This document shows positions 16,559-23,429 of a DNA stretch of 64,000 bases, piece by piece (within the stretch, counting starts at the first letter, position 1; each line of letters starts with the position of its first letter). The stretch spans positions 22,108-86,107 of the forward strand of contig NZ_QEOO01000017.1 of NCBI RefSeq assembly GCF_003121585.1, given 5' to 3'. A program made the translations under genes and the position numbers. The DNA is from Nocardioides speluncae. Lineage in GTDB: Bacteria > Actinomycetota > Actinomycetes > Propionibacteriales > Nocardioidaceae. The notes below the pieces were generated by a model. The model ran no database searches. It was not told the origin of the DNA and saw only the letters and a program-made list of their open reading frames with translations.

Positions 16559-18957
16559 CGCCGCTGAAACACGCCGAGGTGCTCGCCGCGACCTTCGGCT
16601 GGCACGTGTTCCCACTCCCGGAGCGCAGCAAGGCCGCCGCCGTCAAGTGGAAGGAAGTCGCCACGGCCGACCCACAGGCCATAGCCGGCTGGCTGAACGG
16701 AGGCCCGCTCAACTACGGCATCGCCTGTGGACCTTCGGGCCTGGTCGTCGTCGACGAGGACGAAACCGGCGCTACGTCCCAGCTCGCCAGGGCGCACGGC
16801 TTCGACGAGCTGCCGCAGACCTTCACCGTGACCACGGCCAAGGGGCGACACCTGTACTACGCCGCCAGCGGGGTGCCGATCGCCAACAGCGTGCGCCGAT
16901 GGCCCGGAGTCGACGTCCGAGCGGTCGGCGGCTACGTCGTCGGACCGGGGTCGGTGCACGAGTCGGGCGCCGTCTACACGGTCACCGACGCCCGGCCGGC
17001 GCAGCCCCTCCCCGGCTGGCTGGCGGCCGCGCTCAACGGCGGGAACGTGATCCCGTCGACGGCCGCGGCATTCATGTCGGGGGCGCTCGATCCGCCGGCG
17101 CGCGAGCCTGTCGACGCTGCCGGAATGGTCCGCGACGGCGTTGAGCCCGGGCAGCAGGACGACCAGCTGGCCCGCCTGGCCATGAGCCTGCGGGCCCGCG
17201 GCCACGACCGCGAGACCGCTGCCGCGATCTGGTGGTCAGTGGTCGAGCGCTCCGAGGTCGACCCCGCCCGCCCATGGACCGAGGGCGACTTCGACCGGCA
17301 CTGGTCGGGAGCGGACCGAAAGGTGACCGCCTCCGAGACGCAGACGAGCGTCGTAGCGCCACAGAACGGGGCCCAGGAGGGAACGCCGGCGAGTGGTGCA
17401 CCCATGCTGCCCCCGCCGACCGCACCGCTCGCCGTCGCCCGCGTCGTCGCCGAGGACTACCGGCACGGTGACCGGCTGATGCTCTTGCGTTGGCGTGACA
17501 GCTGGATGCTGTGGCGCACGGCACACTGGGCAGAGCTCGAGCACGCCGCGATCTCCGCGCAGCTGTACCGGCTGACCGAGCATGCCGTGTACCTCAAGGA
17601 CGGCAAGCCCACACCGTGGGCGATGAACCGCCGCAAGCTCGGCGACGTGCTCGACGCGCTCGGAGCAGTCACCCTGCTACCGGCCGAGCACGACGCCCCC
17701 ACCTGGCTGGACGGCACCGAGCACGGCGTCCTGGTCGCCTGCGCCAACGGCCTCCTCGACGTCGGCACCCGCCAGCTGTACCCCCACGATCCGACGTACT
17801 TCAACGTGGTGTCGGTGCCGTTCGCCTATGACGCCGCCGCGCCCGCGCCAGCCGCTTGGCTGGCCTTCCTGGCGCAGCTGTGGCCCGATGATCCCGACGC
17901 GATCGCCGCGCTGCAGGAGTGGTTCGGCTACGTGTTGTCGGGACGGACGCACCTGCAGAAGATCTTAATGATCGTCGGCCCGAAGCGGTCCGGTAAGGGC
18001 ACCATCGCCCGAGTGCTCCAGGGGCTGGTCGGGCGCGGCAACCACATCGGCCCGACCATGGCGAGCCTGTCGACCAACTTCGGCCTGGAGTCGTGGCTCG
18101 GCAAGCCGCTCGCGGTGATCTCGGACGCACGGCTCGGCAGCCGGCACGACCCACACGTCGTCGTCGAGCGGCTGCTGTCGATCTCCGGGGAAGACGCGCT
18201 CACCGTCGACCGGAAGCACCGGCAGGGCTGGACCGGGCGGCTGCCGACCCGGGTGATGGTGCTGTCCAACGAGCTGCCCAGGTTCTCCGACGCGTCCGGT
18301 GCGATCGCCACCAGGTTCGTAGTGCTCACCCAGACCGTGTCATGGCTGGGCCGCGAGGACACCGACCTGGAAGCCAAGCTTGTTGCCGAGCTGCCGGGCA
18401 TCCTCAACTGGGCGCTCGACGGGCTCGCTCGGCTCACCGATCGCGGCCGGCTCACTGAGCCCGCGTCGTCGACGGACTCGGTCATCGCGATGGGCGACAG
18501 TGCCTCGCCGATGTCGGCGTTCGTTCGCGACGAGTGCACCGTCGGCGCCGGGCTCGAGGTGACACCGGAGCAGTTCTTCGCGGCGTGGCGTGGATGGTGT
18601 CTGCGCAACGGCCGCGACCACCACGGCACGCTCCAGACCGCGGTCCGCGATCTCCACGCCGTCGTGCCAGCCATTCGGACCGTGCGGCCACGCCATGTCG
18701 ACGGTTCCAGACCGCGGATCCTCCGCGGCATCATGCTTGGTCCGCGATGGTCCGCGGTACCAAGCATTGCGGGTTACAACACAGATGAATCACAGGGGCA
18801 GACCCTAGGTATAGGTGGCAATGGGGTGGACCGCGGACCATCGCGGACCACGCTTGCAGCGGGGAGCCCCGCACCGGCGTACTGCCGCGGCGTGCCGTGC
18901 CGCCGGCTTGGCCATCCGGCCTGCTCCGTGGGATGCCTCGACGGGCACGCGCAATGA
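16555..18957 (+). CDS. Bifunctional primase-polymerase / SF3 helicase (satellite replication protein)
   Basis: 800 residues. The N-terminus (about 1-165) is a Prim-Pol domain: WHVFPLPERSKAAAVKW, LVVVDEDETGA (metal-binding acidic pair), TAKGRHLYYA (His) and GVDVRAVGGYVVGPGS. The second half is a D5_N/phage-type helicase with Walker A GPKRSGKGT (about residue 475) and LAVISDARLG and VLSNELPRFSDASGAI downstream. It would prime and unwind autonomous replication of the excised element. The last ~80 residues are low in conserved features and are encoded by a repeat-rich stretch that may be the origin. ATG overlaps the preceding stop (ATGA). Confidence 0.93.
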   Translation: MTPLKHAEVLAATFGWHVFPLPERSKAAAVKWKEVATADPQAIAGWLNGGPLNYGIACGPSGLVVVDEDETGATSQLARAHGFDELPQTFTVTTAKGRHLYYAASGVPIANSVRRWPGVDVRAVGGYVVGPGSVHESGAVYTVTDARPAQPLPGWLAAALNGGNVIPSTAAAFMSGALDPPAREPVDAAGMVRDGVEPGQQDDQLARLAMSLRARGHDRETAAAIWWSVVERSEVDPARPWTEGDFDRHWSGADRKVTASETQTSVVAPQNGAQEGTPASGAPMLPPPTAPLAVARVVAEDYRHGDRLMLLRWRDSWMLWRTAHWAELEHAAISAQLYRLTEHAVYLKDGKPTPWAMNRRKLGDVLDALGAVTLLPAEHDAPTWLDGTEHGVLVACANGLLDVGTRQLYPHDPTYFNVVSVPFAYDAAAPAPAAWLAFLAQLWPDDPDAIAALQEWFGYVLSGRTHLQKILMIVGPKRSGKGTIARVLQGLVGRGNHIGPTMASLSTNFGLESWLGKPLAVISDARLGSRHDPHVVVERLLSISGEDALTVDRKHRQGWTGRLPTRVMVLSNELPRFSDASGAIATRFVVLTQTVSWLGREDTDLEAKLVAELPGILNWALDGLARLTDRGRLTEPASSTDSVIAMGDSASPMSAFVRDECTVGAGLEVTPEQFFAAWRGWCLRNGRDHHGTLQTAVRDLHAVVPAIRTVRPRHVDGSRPRILRGIMLGPRWSAVPSIAGYNTDESQGQTLGIGGNGVDRGPSRTTLAAGSPAPAYCRGVPCRRLGHPACSVGCLDGHAQ
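18738..18850. other. Candidate replication origin: 20-bp inverted repeats around a less GC-rich centre
   Basis: TGGTCCGCGATGGTCCGCGG at 18738-18757 is exactly complementary to 18831-18850. Each arm itself holds two copies of GGTCCGCG, and related ACCGCGG/TCCGCGG units lie upstream (about 18636-18726). The 73 bp between the arms is clearly less GC-rich than its surroundings. Iterated sites beside the replication gene are typical of satellite and plasmid origins; function is inferred. Confidence 0.55.
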
Positions 18958-19015
18958 CCCGGCCGCACCCCGCCAGACCCCGAGCTGGCGAGCCCTCGGC
19001 ATCCGGCCGTCGCGT

Positions 19016-19033
19016 CACTGTGACGTCACAGTG
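19016..19033. promoter_or_regulatory. Perfect 18-bp palindrome before the capsid cassette
   Basis: CACTGTGACGTCACAGTG is its own reverse complement and abuts the left 76-bp inverted repeat exactly. It lies between the primase gene and the HNH gene where an operator for late-gene control would be expected. Confidence 0.6.
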
Positions 19034-19109
19034 GCCGGGTGGGGGAAGTCCTGACCCATGGGTCAGCGCAAGTCGATCCCCCGCGATCGCGACCCGACCC
19101 CCGGGTGCG
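19034..19109. repeat. 76-bp inverted repeat, left copy
   Basis: Perfectly complementary over 76 bases to 21584-21659. It contains the 16-bp palindrome CTGACCCATGGGTCAG. The two copies enclose HNH, two small genes, the capsid gene and its terminator. Confidence 0.95.
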
Positions 19110-19125
19110 CCGAGAGGAGTCACCG

Positions 19126-19383
19126 ATGGCCAGTACCACCGAGCGTGGCTACGGCAACGAGCACCAGAAGATGCGCGCGCAGATCAAGCGCGACGTGGTC
19201 GACCCCGGCCTCGGCTACTGCTGGCGGTGCGGCAGATGGATCGACCCGGCCAAGCCGTGGGACCTCGGCCACGATGATCACGACCGCAGCACCTACCGAG
19301 GGCCCGAGTGCAGGCCGTGCAACCGCGGAACCCGGAGACGCGACCGGCAGGAACGCCGGCCCCCGCGGCGCTGGGTGCTGTAG
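19126..19383 (+). CDS. Small HNH endonuclease-like protein
   Basis: 85 residues with the zinc-bound HNH layout: CWRC near residue 32, LGHDDHDRSTYRGPECRPCNR with a second CxxC, and a basic C-terminus. HNH proteins next to capsid genes in phages often take part in DNA packaging cleavage together with terminase. No terminase is present, so it could cooperate with a helper phage's enzyme or act on its own. GAGAGGAG precedes the ATG at 19126. Confidence 0.85.
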   Translation: MASTTERGYGNEHQKMRAQIKRDVVDPGLGYCWRCGRWIDPAKPWDLGHDDHDRSTYRGPECRPCNRGTRRRDRQERRPPRRWVL

Positions 19384-19562
19384 GCCGCCTGGCGATCGCG
19401 CAATGCACCCGGGGTACGTCGGCGATCGAGGCGATCACACCGGTCTGACCCACCGGTCAAGCCGGCTCTCTCCCTGCCAGCTGAACGTTCGCTCGTCCCG
19501 GGACACCACGCCTGTTAGCCCGGATAGCCGGCCTTTAGCCGGAACAACGAAAGGAACCGACC

Positions 19563-19790
19563 ATGACGACCCCACCCGACCTCGCCGCGCTGGCGTGCGA
19601 GGACTGCCCGGCCGAGGTGCACACCGAAGCCGGCGCCGGTCTCTTCGGGCCCGTGCGGATCGTGACCGTCGTGCACGACGACACCTGTCCGTGGCTGACC
19701 CGAGTGGCGCCCGAGGGCGCGACCCACGTGTCGGCCGAGGGGATCCTGATGCACGTGTTCCGCGACGTCGCATCGCAGGAATCGCCTTGA
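19563..19790 (+). CDS. Small hypothetical protein of the capsid operon
   Basis: 75 residues, not recognised. It has CEDCP near the N-terminus and a later single Cys (DDTCPWLTRVAPEGATHV), so metal binding is possible. GAAAGGA lies 8 bases before the ATG. Its stop overlaps the next start (TGATG). Confidence 0.65.
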   Translation: MTTPPDLAALACEDCPAEVHTEAGAGLFGPVRIVTVVHDDTCPWLTRVAPEGATHVSAEGILMHVFRDVASQESP

Positions 19791-19978
19791 TGTCGAGTAC
19801 CGTTGTGGTGTCGGTCGGTGGCCCGGATGGGCTGGCCGGCACCAACTGCACACAGCCTGAGTGTGGCAGCCCCTGGGTGGGGACGCCGCGGTCCAGCGGG
19901 ACACGCCTCGGCAGGACGCAGCGGAGCGGCACGCGCTCCGCTTCCCTCTCGACGTGTCCGAGGAGGACCACGCCATGA
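19790..19978 (+). CDS. Possible small coupled ORF between the 75-residue gene and the capsid gene
   Basis: A 62-codon frame starts inside the previous stop (TGATG) and ends inside the capsid start (ATGA). It begins SSTVVVSVGGPDGLAGTNC and has a CTQPEC motif, then becomes Ser/Thr/Arg-rich and less protein-like. The double coupling supports translation; the composition argues against. It may be a degenerate zinc-finger protein of the type common in actinophages. Confidence 0.4.
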   Translation: MSSTVVVSVGGPDGLAGTNCTQPECGSPWVGTPRSSGTRLGRTQRSGTRSASLSTCPRRTTP

Positions 19979-21423
19979 AGACCGCTCCCATCCACCAGAT
20001 GAGCTACGACCAGCTCGCCGCGCGCTCGACCGAGATCGCCGACGAGCTCCAGGCCCTCAGCGGCCACGACAACCTCACCACCGCACAAGAGACCCGCATG
20101 GCGGAGCTGATCACGGAGTCCCGGCACCTCGACCTGCGCAGCCTCCAGCTCAATGTCGAGGACGGCCACGTTGAGGGCGGCGCGGTCGGCACTCGCGGCC
20201 TCCCCGGGCACGATGACCCCGGGTTCCACCCGGCCAACACGGGTGTGTCTCGGGACATGTTCGGCAACGTGACCGCAACCCGCGACCAGGCGGCCCGCAC
20301 CATCGACACCGCGCACGGCTCCGGCCTTATCGCCGACCACGCCGCCGAGCGCGCGACGCGGCTCATCGACCAGGGCATGCCGCGCGATCGCTCGCTGGCG
20401 GCTCGCTGGGCCGTCGCGGCCGGCGACCCGGCGTACCTGACCGCCTTCGCCAAGCTGGTGGCCGACCCGGTGCGCGGACACCTGCTGTTCGAGGGCCGCG
20501 AGCTCGAGGCCTACCAGGCGGTCGCCCAGGTCCAGTCCGAGCTGCGCGCGATGTCGCTCACCGATGGCGCCGGCGGCTTCATGGTGCCGTTCACGCTCGA
20601 CCCCGCGATCAACATCACCTCGGCCGGCTCGACCAACCCGCTGCGCCGGATCGCCCGGATCGAGCAGACGCTGGGTGACCAGTGGTCCGGCATCACAAGT
20701 GCCGGGGTGGTCGCCGAGTGGAAGGCCGAAGCTGCCCAGGCCGCGGACGCCTCCCCGACGCTGGCCAACCCGAGCGTGCCGGTCTTCCTCGGCGATGCGT
20801 ACGTTCCGTTCTCCTTCGAGGTCGGCATGGACGGGGCGAGCTTCATGATCGAGCTGCAGACGCTCCTGGTCGACGCGCTCGACCAGCTGCAGGCGACCGC
20901 GTACACGACCGGTCCCGGCACCACGGCGCCCAAGGGGTTCGTCACCGGCCTGGCAGGTACCGCGTCGGAGGTCAACGCCGCGGCCGACGACACGTTCGCC
21001 AGGGCTGACGTGTACGCCCTGCAGAACGCGCTGCCGGCACGGTTCTCGCCGAACGCGTCGTGGCAGGCGGCGCTGCCGATCATCAACCTGATGTCCCAGT
21101 TCGAGACAACGGCCGGCGCGCGGCTGTTCCCCGAGATCTCCGAGGGCCGGCTGCTGAACCGGCCGCTGCACGAGAACTCGAACATGGACAGCACCATTAC
21201 GACGTCGGGAGCGGTGTCCAACTTCGTGCTGGCGTACGGCGACTGGCGCCAGGCCTTCGTCATCGTCGACCGGATCGGCGCGCAGCTGGAGCTGATCCAG
21301 AACGTCGTCGGTGCCAACGGGCGGCCGACCGGCCAGCGTGGCGCGTTCCTGTGGGCGCGCACCGGTTCCGACGTCCTGGTGACCAACGCCGCCCGGCTGC
21401 TCGACGTGGCCAGCGCGGCCTAG
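19975..21423 (+). CDS. HK97-fold major capsid protein
   Basis: 482 residues. Residues ~1-65 are helical and charged (YDQLAARSTEIADELQALSG, ETRMAELITESRHLDL), like the scaffolding delta domain of HK97-type capsid proteins. The rest follows the phage_capsid family: GGFMVPFTLDPAI, NPLRRIARIEQT, ASPTLANPSVPVFLGDAYVPFSFEVGMD, TGPGTTAPKGFVTGL, GRLLNRPLHENSNM and YGDWRQAFVIVDRIGAQLE. No protease gene is near, so the delta domain may remain uncut or be cut by a helper protease. An encapsulin nanocompartment is an alternative but the delta domain and setting favour a virion shell. Confidence 0.92.
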   Translation: MKTAPIHQMSYDQLAARSTEIADELQALSGHDNLTTAQETRMAELITESRHLDLRSLQLNVEDGHVEGGAVGTRGLPGHDDPGFHPANTGVSRDMFGNVTATRDQAARTIDTAHGSGLIADHAAERATRLIDQGMPRDRSLAARWAVAAGDPAYLTAFAKLVADPVRGHLLFEGRELEAYQAVAQVQSELRAMSLTDGAGGFMVPFTLDPAINITSAGSTNPLRRIARIEQTLGDQWSGITSAGVVAEWKAEAAQAADASPTLANPSVPVFLGDAYVPFSFEVGMDGASFMIELQTLLVDALDQLQATAYTTGPGTTAPKGFVTGLAGTASEVNAAADDTFARADVYALQNALPARFSPNASWQAALPIINLMSQFETTAGARLFPEISEGRLLNRPLHENSNMDSTITTSGAVSNFVLAYGDWRQAFVIVDRIGAQLELIQNVVGANGRPTGQRGAFLWARTGSDVLVTNAARLLDVASAA

Positions 21424-21529
21424 CCGATCGCGGCGTCAACCTCACCCCAGCGGCTCGCGGTCTGCTGGGGACGGATGGCGGGCGAGCGGTGCCCCCTCTC
21501 CTTTCGGCCGTGTAGACCCCGCCAGCGCC

Positions 21530-21577
21530 ACAGCAGGGCCCGTCCCGGGTCAGTTGTCCCGGGACGGGCCCTGCTGT
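21530..21577. terminator. Strong hairpin terminator after the capsid gene
   Basis: A perfect 20-bp stem (ACAGCAGGGCCCGTCCCGGG) with an 8-base loop, followed by TGTTGT. It is symmetrical and could stop transcription from both directions. A weaker hairpin (CCCCAGC/GCTGGGG) lies at 21445-21470. Confidence 0.85.
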
Positions 21578-21583
21578 TGTCGA

Positions 21584-21659
21584 CGCACCCGGGGGTCGGG
21601 TCGCGATCGCGGGGGATCGACTTGCGCTGACCCATGGGTCAGGACTTCCCCCACCCGGC
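21584..21659. repeat. 76-bp inverted repeat, right copy
   Basis: Exact reverse complement of 19034-19109. It starts 6 bp after the capsid terminator hairpin. Confidence 0.95.
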
Positions 21660-21667
21660 TCCGAGCT

Positions 21668-21691
21668 CGTTACGTAACGCGTTACGTAACG
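21668..21691. promoter_or_regulatory. Two tandem 12-bp palindromes
   Basis: CGTTACGTAACG occurs twice back to back. The half-site is the same as in the inverted repeat at 15461-15482. This may be an operator or iteron for an element-encoded DNA-binding protein. Confidence 0.6.
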
Positions 21692-21697
21692 GGCGCC

Positions 21698-21814
21698 TCA
21701 GCGCTCGCGCCACCGCTCGACCAGGACCACGATCGCCACGCCGGCGATCGCCGCCAGCGCGGCACCGATGACGACGGCGATCACCGCGACCCCGACCCAC
21801 TCCCAGGTGCTCAC
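21698..21814 (-). CDS. 38-residue single-pass membrane protein
   Basis: From a GTG at 21814 the frame encodes a short protein: STWEWVGVAVIAVVIGAALA continues as an uninterrupted hydrophobic helix to about residue 32, then VERWRER closes it. Trp residues before and basic residues after the helix fit an N-out, C-in membrane span. Size and shape would suit a small holin-like, exclusion or regulatory peptide; there is no direct evidence for any of these. Confidence 0.55.
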   Translation of the reverse strand: MSTWEWVGVAVIAVVIGAALAAIAGVAIVVLVERWRER

Positions 21815-21836
21815 CGCAGCCACGTTACGCAGCAAC

Positions 21837-21859
21837 GCCCCCGGGTGGCTCCCGGGGGC
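21837..21859. terminator. Hairpin after the minus-strand small-gene operon
   Basis: GCCCCCGGG - TGGCT - CCCGGGGGC, a perfect 9-bp stem 18 bp downstream of the stop of the 60-residue gene on the minus strand. No T tract is present. Confidence 0.6.
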
Positions 21860-21877
21860 GCTGACTTCGAGCGGGGG

Positions 21878-22060
21878 TTAGACCAGGTGCAGGTGCCGCC
21901 CTCCCTCGCGGCGCCGGCCCGGGCCGCGTGCGCCCTGTTGTGGGCGTCGCGCGCCGTCGCGCTGGCCGGCCTCGTACGCGGCTCGGATCAACCGCTCGAA
22001 CCGGCTTCTCCTGATGATCTTGACCGGGAGGCTGCCCAAGCCGATCTCTAGCCGCCTCAT
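21878..22060 (-). CDS. 60-residue basic protein of the element
   Basis: Begins RRLEIGLGSLPVKIIRRSRF and continues ERLIRAAYEAGQRDGARR before an Arg/Gly-rich tail. The high positive charge suggests nucleic-acid binding; no family is recognised. GGGAGGC precedes the ATG and the start overlaps the upstream gene's stop (ATGA). Confidence 0.6.
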   Translation of the reverse strand: MRRLEIGLGSLPVKIIRRSRFERLIRAAYEAGQRDGARRPQQGARGPGRRREGGRHLHLV

Positions 22061-22197
22061 CGGTCCGCCTCCCACGCGGCTAGCGCCTGCTCCAGGCCGT
22101 CCGGGTCTGACTTCTCGAACCAGGCCGCCAGGAAGTGCGCCAGGTCGCAGCGCGCCTCACGGTCGTCCAGCTGGTCCATGACCTCGCTGAGGCTCAT
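22057..22197 (-). CDS. 46-residue acidic protein of the element
   Basis: Reads SLSEVMDQLDDREARCDLAH then FLAAWFEKSDPDGLEQALAAWEADR. It is coupled by 4-bp ATGA overlaps to the genes on both sides, which is the main support for it. It is predicted to be fully helical; function unknown. Confidence 0.6.
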   Translation of the reverse strand: MSLSEVMDQLDDREARCDLAHFLAAWFEKSDPDGLEQALAAWEADR

Positions 22198-22574
22198 GAC
22201 AGCTCGACCGCGTCGGCCAGGTGCTCGAGCTGCCGGGCAAGGCTGCGCGCCTCGCCGGTGGTCAGCTCGACCGCGACGGCCGGCGGTCCGGTGACGCGCA
22301 GGTTCACCACCGGCGTCGTCAGGAAGCCGCGGCCCGTGGGGCTGGCCTCCTGCTCGGCGCGCAGCTGGTACTCCCCGCCGCCGCGCCGCATCACGCGGCC
22401 GTCGATCGGATTGCGGATCTCATCGAGGAAGTCACTCCCGCCCGACCGGGTGTGGAGCTGGGCCAGGACCCAGTCCCCGGACTCGGCGTACACCGCGGCG
22501 TGGTCGGCCGTGCACCAGGGAGGGCACAGCTCGGGCAGCCACTCGTCGTCGTTGTTCTGTGATGATGTGTCCAT
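22194..22574 (-). CDS. DUF6907-like protein
   Basis: 126 residues with CPPWCTADHAAVYAESGDW near the N-terminus and VAVELTTGEARSLARQLEHLADAV at the C-terminus, the layout of DUF6907 proteins common in actinobacteria and their phages. The paired Cys and His may bind a metal. First gene of a coupled minus-strand operon of three. Confidence 0.7.
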   Translation of the reverse strand: MDTSSQNNDDEWLPELCPPWCTADHAAVYAESGDWVLAQLHTRSGGSDFLDEIRNPIDGRVMRRGGGEYQLRAEQEASPTGRGFLTTPVVNLRVTGPPAVAVELTTGEARSLARQLEHLADAVELS

Positions 22575-22690
22575 GGTTCGTCGGTCCCTTCTAGACCGTC
22601 GTTCCTAGGCCCTGGTCGGTGTTACAGCACCGGCCGGGGCCGCTGTGTTGGTGCGGTCGCCCGAGTCCGCCGATCCGCCGAGCGCCCGCA

Positions 22691-22710
22691 CAGCGCCCGC
22701 AAGAATTCCG
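22691..22710. repeat. Candidate integrase arm-type repeat, right copy
   Basis: One mismatch from 14147-14166. Between it and attR lie further short repeats around GCCAACGCCAGCCAACGCTGGC (22771-22795 region), which could be additional protein-binding sites. Confidence 0.45.
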
Positions 22711-22807
22711 CAGGAGACCAACGGCGGCCCACGGCAGCAAACGCATATGCCCAGGTCAGCCACCGTGTGCCAACGCCAGCCAACGCTGGCACTCCCTGCG
22801 GGGCCAC

Positions 22808-22842
22808 AACCCGGCCTATGAGCCAGCCCATCCGCCATTGGG
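22808..22842. other. attR core (35 bp)
   Basis: Perfect copy of attL, carrying the displaced last 31 bases of rnpB and 4 more. The chromosome resumes at 22843. No gene is seen from 22575 to 22916; the region holds the arm-like repeats and this site. Confidence 0.93.
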
Positions 22843-22916
22843 TCGCGACCGCGAGGCAGCATCAGCCGCGTCGTAAACGCTTCCACCTCGAGGCGGCGCC
22901 GCTGACCGAGGTCGCG

Positions 22917-23111
22917 TCAGGCAATGTCCTTCTCGCGCTCAGCGCGATACCAGGCCACAAACTCCTGCTGCTCCTCATCGCTCTCAAAGAAGGACGTGCA
23001 GGCCCAGTCGCTGCCGTCGCCGATCGGCTTGGCATCCTTGAAGAGCTCGTCGAGATCGACCTTGTCGCTGACCCACTCGGCAGGCAGGTCAGGGTGCGGA
23101 GTGCTCGTCAT
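22917..23111 (-). CDS. Small acidic hypothetical protein
   Basis: 64 residues: LPAEWVSDKVDLDELFKDAK, then GSDWACTSFFESDEEQQEFVAWYRAEREKDIA. Not recognised. GAGGAGG lies 6 bases before the ATG at 23111, a good ribosome site. First chromosomal gene beyond attR. Confidence 0.6.
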   Translation of the reverse strand: MTSTPHPDLPAEWVSDKVDLDELFKDAKPIGDGSDWACTSFFESDEEQQEFVAWYRAEREKDIA

Positions 23112-23267
23112 CGTGACCTCCTCAGGTTTGTGCGCGGTTACCGACCATCTCAGTTTGCCACGCTGCTCCCCCAAACCTGGCAGGTCAGGGCCCAGTCGAT
23201 CCGCCAAGGGCGCGACGGTCACCGACCCCGAGCAGACCCGGGGTGTTCCCGGTTGCTGATCCATGCG

Positions 23268-23293
23268 TGTCACTAAACCGGGTTAGTGACACA
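23268..23293. promoter_or_regulatory. Near-perfect 26-bp palindrome
   Basis: GTGTCACTAA and TTAGTGACAC are exact arms around ACCGGG. It sits in a ~320-bp stretch without a gene (23112-23429) and could be an operator or the terminator of a lost gene; the stem is AT-balanced, which favours an operator. Confidence 0.5.
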
Positions 23294-23374
23294 CCTGGAT
23301 CACCAAAACGTGGACTGCCTCAGCCAGCGCAGGATGCACTGATGCTGAGCTGGTTCACGCCACTGACCAGGGAA

Positions 23375-23409
23375 GGGAAGGGCCCTGCCGGCTCGGCCGG
23401 GCCCTCCCC
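23375..23409. terminator. Hairpin downstream of the metallophosphoesterase remnant
   Basis: GGGCCC arms extended by GGGA/TCCCC with one bulge, 20 bp past the remnant's stop on the minus strand. It is probably the old terminator of that gene. Confidence 0.55.
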
Positions 23410-23429
23410 TCGTGTGTTCGGTCGGGCGG

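Larger units (their letters stand above)
14067..22842. mobile_element. 8.8-kb integrative element, probable capsid-encoding phage satellite, inserted in rnpB
   Basis: Bounded by a perfect 35-bp direct repeat (14067-14101 and 22808-22842) whose left copy completes rnpB. The order is integrase, excisionase-like and XRE repressor on the minus strand; AlpA-like, a small zinc-binding protein, primase-polymerase/helicase, HNH, two small proteins and HK97 capsid protein on the plus strand; then four small minus-strand genes. No portal, large terminase, maturation protease, tail or lysis gene is visible inside, so it cannot be a complete phage. The plan fits phage satellites, with an own capsid gene as the unusual part. 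Confidence 0.88.

Noticed and set aside
19975..21423. Capsid protein as an encapsulin nanocompartment
   Set aside because: The delta-like N-terminal domain and the setting with integrase, repressor and primase favour a virion shell; no cargo enzyme is coupled. Kept only as an alternative.
22605..22886. 93-codon minus-strand frame spanning attR
   Set aside because: It reads through the displaced rnpB 3' end and arm repeats, has no ribosome site and no conserved features.
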